NCBI GenBank assembly: GCA_017507805.1
Contig: JAFWAC010000005.1
Coordinates: forward strand, 17,696 to 81,695
Direction of reading: 5' to 3'
From: Clostridia bacterium
GTDB taxonomy: Bacteria; Bacillota; Clostridia; Oscillospirales; Acutalibacteraceae
Length of the DNA stretch: 64,000 bases
The notes below the pieces were generated by a model. That model made no database searches, had not been told where the DNA came from, and was given only the letters and a program-made list of their open reading frames with translations. Every line of letters starts with the position of its first letter. The stretch's first letter is position 1. This document shows, piece after piece, positions 43,436 to 51,903 of this stretch. Both the position numbers and the translations under genes were made by a program.

Positions 43436-45511
43436 TTATCTCTTTTTCTTAGCGAGCGGATACATAAATACGGCATTCACACCAAGCATAAATATTATTA
43501 TAACGTAGAAAATTACATTATTATCGCCTGTTGTGGGAATTTCGCTTGAATCGTCGCCAAAGCCGTCCTCATCATCGAAACCGTCTTCAAATCCGTCCTC
43601 ACCGAAGAAATCATCATCAAAGAAATCGTCGTCATCATCGCCGCTGTTGATAACGGTAATAGAATCGTAAATTGCAATCTGCTGACCAAGTGCATCAATT
43701 GCGCGAACAACTACCGAATATGAAGTATCAGGCTCCATACCTGTAAGTGTAGCAGAAGTGCCTGTAGCGGTCTTAACATCAATTGCAGTATATACATTAC
43801 CCTCTGGGGTAAAGGTTTTGCTGTAAAGCTCAACCTTGTAGCTTGCGGCACCCTCAGTAGCTTCCCAAGTAACAGTTACATCTGTATCGGTGTAATCGGA
43901 AGAATCGGGGTCGTTAATAACCTTATCGGTTGTAGAATCGGGAAGAATATCGAACTTGTCGCCAACTTTAACGTCATCTGCAACCTGAACCAAATCCTCA
44001 GCCTTTACTACAGAACCGTCAAAAAGGTTTCTCGCACACTTTGTTTCTGCACCCAAATAAGTAGCGGTTGTACGTCCGCCAATGTGGTTTACAATCCAAG
44101 GAGTTGCAAAGTAGAGTGCATCTCCCGACCAACCGGGTATGTATAAGTTAATCTGCTTAATAGCATCTTCCTTAGTCAAGGATTCCTGACCTTCTACGCC
44201 CCAGAATGCGGAATCCATAAGAATAAAGCCTTCAAATCCGGCGGGCAGGTCAAGAGAATATGCCACAAGCTGAGTTTCCTGCCACTTGCTTTCACCCTTA
44301 GGCAAGAGCCAGCATTTTCCGCCATACTGCCACCAAGAGCGTGATTTTGCAAGGTTACCGCCTGCATAGAAGTTACCCTTGATTTCAACAGTAGTAACAG
44401 CTGAATCCTCAGGCATTTTAACATACATCATAATACCCTCGGCACCTGTTGCCTTATTACCATCTGCATAAATAGAAACGATACAGGAATCTGCACCCTC
44501 GTAGCCAGTTACTCTGCCCTCTGACTTGATAAGTGGATAGCCTGACATAGGATTGGGGTTCTGGAGTGCAGTTACAGAATTCTGATTGCTCTTGAAATCA
44601 AGAATAGTATCTGTGCCGATTTTCTCGCCAACCTTAAGGTCTCCGTAGATAGGCATATCGGTAATCTTCATAATATCAAGTGCGCCGTAATCGATAGCTT
44701 CGCCGTCATAAGCGGGTAAACCTACACCTGCACCTGCGTTACCGCCACCTGTATTGCCACCACCTGCAGGAGCTTCGAAATAGGTCAATTCCTTATCGCC
44801 CATAACAATTTTGTCTGTAGTAGGAAGCTTGTCTGCACCTAAAGTGGCGCGGTCAACAAGCAAGGGAAGACTCATATCAAGAGTAGTAAAGCCATTACCT
44901 TTCCAAGCAATCAAACCATGAATGATATCGGTATCTGCCATAGTAGTTGAGCCGTTGTTCTTTAGAGTATCAAAAGGAATGTAGAGGTAACCGTCAAAGC
45001 CAGCCTTAAATGTAGGGCTGTAGCCCTCTACAGGAGCCTCGGTCCACTTTGTATTGCCCTTTTCAAGGGTATACCAATTAACATATCCCCATTGGTATCT
45101 CTGAAGCATATTGCCACCGCTCTTGTAGATAGTATAAAGCGGAAGCTTAAAATCGGTTGTCGAATCACTTTTTATACGGATAAGCCAACCTGAAACCTTT
45201 GAATTTTCCACAGGAGAGAAATACATATGGCACTGTCCGTCTGCACTGGGGTTAGTATATTTCATACCAACAGGCAACTGGAAGTTAGACGGGTCCTCAA
45301 TAGGGGTGAACTGAGTCTTGTTTTTCTGAATCCAAGACGGAAAAGCTTCGTCTGTAGGATTAACGGTGTACTCACCGTCACCTGCTTCATTTAAGAATTT
45401 AGTTTCATAAACTTTTGTATATGTGCCTGCCGCACCTGCAAGCATTGTAGCTGAAGCTAACATACAAAGCATAACCGACAACGCACATATAATTGCTAAT
45501 ATTTTTTTCAT
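43436..45511 (-). CDS. Cell-wall-anchored multi-domain surface protein
   Basis: 691 residues. Signal peptide to about 28. One copy of the ~225-residue module (starts TYTKVYETKFLNEAGDGEY near 30), a second related beta module (about 265-515), a fibronectin type III domain (about 535-635: VTVTWEATEGAASYKVELY ... LTGMEPDTSYSVVVRA), a 25-residue Asp/Glu/Phe/Gly run, then IPTTGD, a membrane helix and KKKR, i.e. a sortase-type sorting signal. Likely holds glycan-binding modules on the cell wall. Same family of modules as the two following large proteins. Confidence 0.72.
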   Translation of the reverse strand: MKKILAIICALSVMLCMLASATMLAGAAGTYTKVYETKFLNEAGDGEYTVNPTDEAFPSWIQKNKTQFTPIEDPSNFQLPVGMKYTNPSADGQCHMYFSPVENSKVSGWLIRIKSDSTTDFKLPLYTIYKSGGNMLQRYQWGYVNWYTLEKGNTKWTEAPVEGYSPTFKAGFDGYLYIPFDTLKNNGSTTMADTDIIHGLIAWKGNGFTTLDMSLPLLVDRATLGADKLPTTDKIVMGDKELTYFEAPAGGGNTGGGNAGAGVGLPAYDGEAIDYGALDIMKITDMPIYGDLKVGEKIGTDTILDFKSNQNSVTALQNPNPMSGYPLIKSEGRVTGYEGADSCIVSIYADGNKATGAEGIMMYVKMPEDSAVTTVEIKGNFYAGGNLAKSRSWWQYGGKCWLLPKGESKWQETQLVAYSLDLPAGFEGFILMDSAFWGVEGQESLTKEDAIKQINLYIPGWSGDALYFATPWIVNHIGGRTTATYLGAETKCARNLFDGSVVKAEDLVQVADDVKVGDKFDILPDSTTDKVINDPDSSDYTDTDVTVTWEATEGAASYKVELYSKTFTPEGNVYTAIDVKTATGTSATLTGMEPDTSYSVVVRAIDALGQQIAIYDSITVINSGDDDDDFFDDDFFGEDGFEDGFDDEDGFGDDSSEIPTTGDNNVIFYVIIIFMLGVNAVFMYPLAKKKR

Positions 45512-45555
45512 TAGAAATCGCCTTTCTTAACTTAAAAAGAATGTCATTTTGAGTG

Positions 45556-45591
45556 GGAAAACATTCAACCCAAAAAGATTGAATGTTTTCC
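45556..45591. other. Hairpin between two large surface-protein genes
   Basis: Perfect 13-base arms GGAAAACATTCAA and TTGAATGTTTTCC. No T-run on the minus strand after it, so possibly an mRNA-stability or partial terminator structure. Confidence 0.5.
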
Positions 45592-45612
45592 AAAATTACA
45601 TAATTATACTAT

Positions 45613-48600
45613 TTATCCGAGTCTAACGCCTTCACCTGCAAGGTATTTCTTCAAGCGAATAAGGTCAGCAACGTCAACCTTACTGTCGCCGTTAGCATCT
45701 AAATACTTCTTAGCTGATACATCGTTGTTCTTAAGCAGCCACTTTCTCAAAGAAGCAAGGTCGGTTGCACCAACAGTGCCGTCAGCATCAGCGTCGCCGA
45801 CAGATGAGAAAAGTACTTTTTCCTTACCGTCAAGTATAATCTTGTCAGCAGTAGGAACACCTCTGGCATCTAGTGAAGAACGCTTGACAAAGAGTGGCAT
45901 ACTTAAGGTAGCCTCTGTATAGCCCTTACCCTTAGCAGTAACAATACCGCCAATAAGGTCGGTGTCTGCCATAACTGAAAGAGAGCCGTTATTATTCATA
46001 GTATCAAACGGAATGTAAATATAACCATCAAAGCCTGCAGGAAGTGATACACCGTAATCCTGACCCTCAGTGTAAACCCATTCAGTAGCGCCCTTAGCAA
46101 GCACATACCATTTGGTGTAATAACTGTATCTCTGCTGATAAGTCTCACCGCCGTTTGTACTGTAAGCAATATAAATCGGAACAGTAAAGTTTGAAGTAGC
46201 GTCACTTGAAATATGGATTATAAAGCCTGCGGTATCAGCATATGACCTTGGAGCAAAGTATACTGAATTGTTTACATCTGTATCGGTCTGGTTTGTATAC
46301 TTAAGACCTGTTGCAAAACCAAAACCTGTGGGGTCAACTGTAGGAGTGAAGTTTCTGATAGTTTCGTTCATTTGGCTGTACTGCAACCACCAAGGAAGCT
46401 CTTTGTCATAAGAATTAACTTGATACTCGGCATCTCCAGCTTCGTTTAAGAACTTAGCTTCATAAGCTTCGGTAGTAGGCTTTTCAATAACAACATCATC
46501 ACCCGAACCGCCTTCGTTAGAGAAGAAAGCGATTTCATTATCTTCAAACAATACCTTATCTGCTGTAGGCATAGCCTTGTCATTAAGTGTCTTGCGGTCA
46601 ACAAACATAGGAATACTGAGTGTAGCAGTTGTTGTAAGACCCGAAGCATTCCATACTGAAATACCGCAGATAGCGTCTACATCAACAAAGGGTTTGCTAC
46701 CGTTATCAGAAAGAGTATCAAACGGGATATAGAGATAACCGTCAAAGCCTGCGGGCATTTCTACACCGTAGCCGTCAACTGCAACTTCTTCCCAGGCAAT
46801 ATCGCCCTCTTCAAGTAAAAACCACTTAACACCGGAATGCTGATACTTTAATTTAGCACCGTCATTTTTAAAGATTAAATAAATCGGGATTTTAAACGGA
46901 GCAGTATTATCACTTGTTACGCGGATAATATAACCGGCAGCCTCAGCATAGGTCATTGTTGAGAAATAAAGCTGTGCCTGACCGCTTGCAGGATTATTAA
47001 ACTGCATACCTACAGGAAGACCGAAATCAGAATTATCTGCGGTAGGAGTAAAGTGAGTATTAACCTGCTGCATCCAGGAGGGGAATGCAGTGTCATACGG
47101 AAAAACAGGATATTCAGCAGTTCCTGCCGAATTCATAATCTTAGACTCATATACCTTTGTATAGGTTGTTGCAGACTCGTATGTTTTCGAGAAGAACTCA
47201 ACCTCGCTGTCTTCAAATATAACCTTATCGGCAGTAGGAAGTCCGTTTACAAGGGTATCACGGTCGACAAACAAGGGCGCGCTAAATGTAGCATTCATCT
47301 CAACGCCATCGCGTCCGCGAGCTAAGAAACCGCAAATTTCAATATCATCTCTCCAAGCACCCATAGAGCTATTAGGCATACTGTCAAAAGGAATATATAT
47401 GTATCCCTCAAAATTAGCAGGAATTCTTGGACCGTAATTTTCGCCTGTAGCACTCCTCCAAGCAGTATCGCCGTCTCTAAGAATATAATATTTAACATAA
47501 TAGTTATATGCCGCAGCTACACTGTCACCATTAACCTGAAGAATATACATAGGGACATCATATTCAGCATTAAGATGGTTTTTAACGTGGAAAATGTAAC
47601 CCGAAGCCTCACCGTAGGTCATAGTAGAAAACTGCATATAACCATTATTTGTGCTGGTTGGCTCGAACTTCAATCCTGCAGGAAGACCGAAATCAGAACG
47701 GTCGCGTACAGGTGTAAAGTGTTTAGCGGTAGTTGTCTGCACGCTTGAGGGGAATGCAGTGTCACGTGGTGAAACAGCAATTTCTGCCGTTCTATTCGCA
47801 TTCATAAATTTAGATTCGTATACTTTAGTATAAAGCGAGGTTTCTTCGTCATCTGAAGTATTGTCGTCTGCCGAGAAGAAAGTAACCTCAGCATCCTCAT
47901 AAATAACCTTGTCTGCAGTCGGAAGACCGTTTACAAGTGTTGCGCGGTCAACGAACATAGGCATACTGATAGTAGCCTCTGTAAAGCCTGAGCCCATCCA
48001 AGCAACTATACCGTGAATAGTATCGGTATCTGCCCAAGCAGTACCACCGTTTGACATTGACTCAAAAGGAATGTAAACATAACCGTCAAAGCCTGCAGGG
48101 AATTCTGCACTGTAGCCTGCGCCTGCATTTCCATCCTTAAGTTCCCAATTAGATGCACCATCAGCAAGAATATACCAATTTGTGTAATAATGATACTTCT
48201 GCTGCATATCAACGCCGTTAGTACTTTGGATAATATACATAGGAAGCTTAAAACTGCCTGTTGCATCACTTTCGATACGGAAGATATAACCCGAAGCCTC
48301 GGCATAGGTCATAGGTGCCATATAGATTTGTGTCTGAACATCGCTGCTGGGGTTGGTAAACTTTAAACCTGAGGTAAGACCGAAATCAGAAATATCCTCT
48401 GTTGGAGTAAAATAAGCGTTTGCCTTTTGTATCCAAGAAGGAAAGCTTACGTCGGCAGGTCTAACGGTATATTCACCGTCACCCGCCTCATTAAGGTAGT
48501 ATGGTTTATATACCTTAGTGTAGGTTGCTTCGGCTTCAGCAAATACAAGTGATGAAACCAATAAGCAAAGTGCGATGGTAATTGCGAAGGCAGTTTTTAG

Positions 48601-48621
48601 AATTTTTTTCACATTAATCAA
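45613..48621 (-). CDS. Secreted four-repeat protein with C-terminal dockerin
   Basis: 1002 residues with a signal peptide (to about 31). Four tandem ~225-residue modules start near residues 33, 264, 487 and 718; each begins YTKVYxxxxxNxAGxxEYxV and has PAGFDGYxYIPF and (M/L)FVxRxTL...PTADKV. A type I dockerin occupies about 940-1002 (DADADGTVGATDLASLRKWL and DANGDSKVDVADLIRLKKYL, two Ca-binding repeats). The module is not one I recognise by name; beta-sandwich carbohydrate binding is inferred from context. Would be tethered through a cohesin encoded elsewhere. Confidence 0.72.
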   Translation of the reverse strand: MINVKKILKTAFAITIALCLLVSSLVFAEAEATYTKVYKPYYLNEAGDGEYTVRPADVSFPSWIQKANAYFTPTEDISDFGLTSGLKFTNPSSDVQTQIYMAPMTYAEASGYIFRIESDATGSFKLPMYIIQSTNGVDMQQKYHYYTNWYILADGASNWELKDGNAGAGYSAEFPAGFDGYVYIPFESMSNGGTAWADTDTIHGIVAWMGSGFTEATISMPMFVDRATLVNGLPTADKVIYEDAEVTFFSADDNTSDDEETSLYTKVYESKFMNANRTAEIAVSPRDTAFPSSVQTTTAKHFTPVRDRSDFGLPAGLKFEPTSTNNGYMQFSTMTYGEASGYIFHVKNHLNAEYDVPMYILQVNGDSVAAAYNYYVKYYILRDGDTAWRSATGENYGPRIPANFEGYIYIPFDSMPNSSMGAWRDDIEICGFLARGRDGVEMNATFSAPLFVDRDTLVNGLPTADKVIFEDSEVEFFSKTYESATTYTKVYESKIMNSAGTAEYPVFPYDTAFPSWMQQVNTHFTPTADNSDFGLPVGMQFNNPASGQAQLYFSTMTYAEAAGYIIRVTSDNTAPFKIPIYLIFKNDGAKLKYQHSGVKWFLLEEGDIAWEEVAVDGYGVEMPAGFDGYLYIPFDTLSDNGSKPFVDVDAICGISVWNASGLTTTATLSIPMFVDRKTLNDKAMPTADKVLFEDNEIAFFSNEGGSGDDVVIEKPTTEAYEAKFLNEAGDAEYQVNSYDKELPWWLQYSQMNETIRNFTPTVDPTGFGFATGLKYTNQTDTDVNNSVYFAPRSYADTAGFIIHISSDATSNFTVPIYIAYSTNGGETYQQRYSYYTKWYVLAKGATEWVYTEGQDYGVSLPAGFDGYIYIPFDTMNNNGSLSVMADTDLIGGIVTAKGKGYTEATLSMPLFVKRSSLDARGVPTADKIILDGKEKVLFSSVGDADADGTVGATDLASLRKWLLKNNDVSAKKYLDANGDSKVDVADLIRLKKYLAGEGVRLG

Positions 48622-48777
48622 CCTTTCTGTTTTTTATTTGCAAAATACGGTGTTCTCCAAACAGCCGTATAAAACAACATTTTTAACACTTTATACATAT
48701 TATAAAATAAAACTTTTATTAAATCTATGCATTATTTAATTGTGTTTCTACACAATTAAAGATTTTGTAGCACTAAA

Positions 48778-51700
48778 TCACAGATAGAATTCGTGAAGAA
48801 TATTGTATCCGTTTACAACATCAATTCTGTTGCTGAACCTTGCCTTTACGCCCATAGTGTTTTCAAGGCAAAATGCTATATAATACTTCCCTGTTGCTTT
48901 AGGCGCGTTAATTTCCGCATTAATATTGTGTGTTAGAACGGTAGTATCAAGATAATCCTCAGGGTTATGGCTGTACCAAGTTTCCGGCTTGCCTGCACTA
49001 ACCTTAGATACAACATTATAATCCTCATCAAGGATAACAAAGCTACTGTTCATACAGAAAGCGGCGGACATACCGTAATTCTTAAGTGCAAGATTTAAAG
49101 TAAGCTTGCCTGAAGCCACATCCTCACCCGATACACTAAAGCTTTGTGCCTCAAGCTTATAGCCCAAATGGTCGCGTATAAAATCGTAAGCATAGCGGGT
49201 AACTGTATTGCCGTTATCGTCCTTAAACCAAGAGGGGCAGTAAACTATATCATTAGCCTCTAATATTTCGGGGGTTATTACCTCTTTGCGCCAATTGTTC
49301 ATTATGGCGTTTTTACTATCCTCAAACATACCGTGCCAGACGCTCATAGTGTTATGCCAATGGTGAGCCGTTTCCTTAATCATCTGAATACCTGTAGGCA
49401 CAGCGTTATAGTTTAACATTGCACTGTTATTAAGCATTTCGCCACCCTGAGGGGTATACGCACCCTCGTTACAAACCTGAGCCCATTCGGCAGTACCGTA
49501 CTGATAACCTCCCGAATGCCAACCGTCATTACTCTGCTCGCCATACATAGCATCGTTATTATAAGCTATATATTTATAAAGAGAATCTGTTTCAGGAATC
49601 AGATTTTTATATTGAGGCAATCTGTGAGAGAAGAAAAGTCCTGTTGGCACACAGAAGTTTTCAACTATTGCGCGGGTAACGGTTTCGTAATCAACAGCAG
49701 GTCTTTGATAAACAGATGCCCATTCACCGTAAGAGCCTACAAATCCGCCCTCAACAGTATGGATGCAATGGCGGTATTTTGCCACCAACGGAGCTAATTG
49801 CTTTATATGTCTAAGAATTGTTTCCTGATTAGCACCGCGGTCGAGATAATTCAAATCATCGCAATAGCCGAATCTAAGCATAATCTTAATCTGCTCAATC
49901 TCGCAGAATTTAAAGAAAGCTTCAATTGCGTCCATACCATCTTGGGGAATGTCCATATTTCTGTAATCGGTAAGATACAGATAAGCCAAAGCATTATTTA
50001 CACGCTCTGACTTGATATATCCAAAAAATACATCAAAATCATCGCGGTAATACTTCATCGGATTGCCCGAATCAACCGCCTCTTTAACATAAAGAGTAAG
50101 GTGGGTTCTGAAGCCTCTGTCAGGGTTTGCTAAAAGTAGCTTATCACCCTCGGATGTCAAGGGCAAAAAGATTTTATCGGTAACAACAGTAGATTGGCTA
50201 AGTATATGCTGTCTCAAGGCAATCAAATCTCCGGAATCCGCAACCGAGTCACCGTTCATATCGGCAGTAGGCTCCACTACGAAAGCCGCACCACTGACCT
50301 TTGCCATTACACGTTTCATGCGAACCAAATCTCTTACATCAAGCATACCGTTTCCGTCATTATCTCCGGGGTTATACCCTACCGCACCAACAACAGCCTC
50401 GGCATAAGTAGCGACCTCGCCGGTAAAGGGATTGCGCGCATTTTTGGTTATACCATCAACCAAAACATCAGCCGTTTCGCCGATATTGGTAACAATTATC
50501 GGTGCGCTGAAAATAACAGGTTCTGTACCATCCATATCGGTAATTCTGAGATTCATAGTTGTAATAGCATTATTAACCGTCGGCTTAACATCACCAACAA
50601 TTTGGTTGTAAGGCACCATTACGTAACCCTCAAAGCCATCAGGCAGGCTAACAAAGTAATTACTTACAGCCACATTCTGCCAAGTAATTCCGTCCTTAGC
50701 CAAAAGCTTAAAGGTTCCGCTGTGGGTATATGTGTTATAGGTATTATCAAACTGAAAATCAACTCTTAGGAATTTTCCCTTAGCGGTCTTAGGCAATTTA
50801 ACATAAAACATTGCCGCTTCACCGCCGAGTGAAGATGAAGCATCTATACCGAGTGAGCCAATCCAATGATTAGAAGTAGTAGAATTTGTCACCTTTTTGG
50901 TGGACACCATAGGCATATCGGCTATAGCAACTGTACTTTCAATAAATTCGGCTTTACCCGAACGTCCATCCCAATGAACCTGAGAATAAATCGAAATCGG
51001 TCCTAATGGTGCTTCTGCACTCAGTTTGGTGGATTTAACACGGCAAATATCAAGCTTGCCGTATTTATTATCCTCACCGTAATACGCGGGAATACAGCTA
51101 CCCTCACCGAAATAGCCCAGCACCTTGTCACCCAAATCCACAGCAGCTACAGTAGGCAAGCCGTTAGAAGCAAGTGTACCCCTTTTAACAAACATGGGAA
51201 TACTGTAAATTATTTCCTCGGCAGTTGTGCCGTCCCATAATAGCAGACCACAGATTTTATCGGTATTCTGCCAATCAGGATTTAACTTATTATTTTTGAA
51301 AGCATCAAATGGTATATAAATATAGCCATCAAAGCCTGCCGACAGGGTAGGTGCATAACCGCTGACAGTAGCTTTCTGCCAAGCAGTATCACCTGATTTT
51401 AAAGTGTACCAATAAGTACCGCTGTACTGATATTTAGAAGTATTATTGCTTCCATCGCCTGCATTATAAACAATATACATAACAGGCTTTACACCGCTAC
51501 TGTCCTTTGGTGTTTTAACATATAAAAGAAAACCGCAAGACTCGCCATAGGTCATAGGCTCAACTAAAATCTGTGAATTAGTCTGATTATTTACCTTATT
51601 TAAATTTTTCTCGGTATACTTAATCCCACAGTCAAGCGAGAAATAAGAAGGGTCTTTAGTAGGAACACAAACATCAGCACCTAAATCCACTGTTTTCGGT

Positions 51701-51888
51701 AAATCGCCCGAGGTTTCAGTGATTTTTACAGGTTCGCCATCTCTGTTAATAAAGCTCGGCACAATAACCTCTGTGTAAGAAACATCTTCGGCAGAAGCTG
51801 TTAATATCCCGTTATTAGTTATTGCAATTGGTTGAATCAATGTAAAAACAAGTGCTAATACACAAAAACAAGTAAGTATTTTTTTCAT
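48778..51888 (-). CDS. Secreted module-dockerin-DUF4874-DUF4832 protein
   Basis: 1036 residues. Signal peptide to about 34; a ~225-residue module as in the two preceding genes (about 35-255); a second beta module (about 265-500); an internal type I dockerin (about 505-575: DNDGNGMLDVRDLVRMKRVM, DMNGDSVADSGDLIALRQHI); then a full DUF4874-DUF4832 unit (about 585-1036: ANPDRGFRTHLTLY, TVEGGFVGSYGEWAS, AHHWHNTMS). A dockerin in the middle of the chain rather than at the end is unusual. It links the binding modules and the putative catalytic family in one polypeptide. Confidence 0.75.
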   Translation of the reverse strand: MKKILTCFCVLALVFTLIQPIAITNNGILTASAEDVSYTEVIVPSFINRDGEPVKITETSGDLPKTVDLGADVCVPTKDPSYFSLDCGIKYTEKNLNKVNNQTNSQILVEPMTYGESCGFLLYVKTPKDSSGVKPVMYIVYNAGDGSNNTSKYQYSGTYWYTLKSGDTAWQKATVSGYAPTLSAGFDGYIYIPFDAFKNNKLNPDWQNTDKICGLLLWDGTTAEEIIYSIPMFVKRGTLASNGLPTVAAVDLGDKVLGYFGEGSCIPAYYGEDNKYGKLDICRVKSTKLSAEAPLGPISIYSQVHWDGRSGKAEFIESTVAIADMPMVSTKKVTNSTTSNHWIGSLGIDASSSLGGEAAMFYVKLPKTAKGKFLRVDFQFDNTYNTYTHSGTFKLLAKDGITWQNVAVSNYFVSLPDGFEGYVMVPYNQIVGDVKPTVNNAITTMNLRITDMDGTEPVIFSAPIIVTNIGETADVLVDGITKNARNPFTGEVATYAEAVVGAVGYNPGDNDGNGMLDVRDLVRMKRVMAKVSGAAFVVEPTADMNGDSVADSGDLIALRQHILSQSTVVTDKIFLPLTSEGDKLLLANPDRGFRTHLTLYVKEAVDSGNPMKYYRDDFDVFFGYIKSERVNNALAYLYLTDYRNMDIPQDGMDAIEAFFKFCEIEQIKIMLRFGYCDDLNYLDRGANQETILRHIKQLAPLVAKYRHCIHTVEGGFVGSYGEWASVYQRPAVDYETVTRAIVENFCVPTGLFFSHRLPQYKNLIPETDSLYKYIAYNNDAMYGEQSNDGWHSGGYQYGTAEWAQVCNEGAYTPQGGEMLNNSAMLNYNAVPTGIQMIKETAHHWHNTMSVWHGMFEDSKNAIMNNWRKEVITPEILEANDIVYCPSWFKDDNGNTVTRYAYDFIRDHLGYKLEAQSFSVSGEDVASGKLTLNLALKNYGMSAAFCMNSSFVILDEDYNVVSKVSAGKPETWYSHNPEDYLDTTVLTHNINAEINAPKATGKYYIAFCLENTMGVKARFSNRIDVVNGYNILHEFYL

Positions 51889-51903
51889 TATTCTTCCTCC
51901 GTA

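Noticed and set aside
45613-48621. CRISPR-like direct repeats
   Set aside because: The repetition is a ~690-base protein-coding module repeated four times, not short repeats with unique spacers. No cas genes are present.
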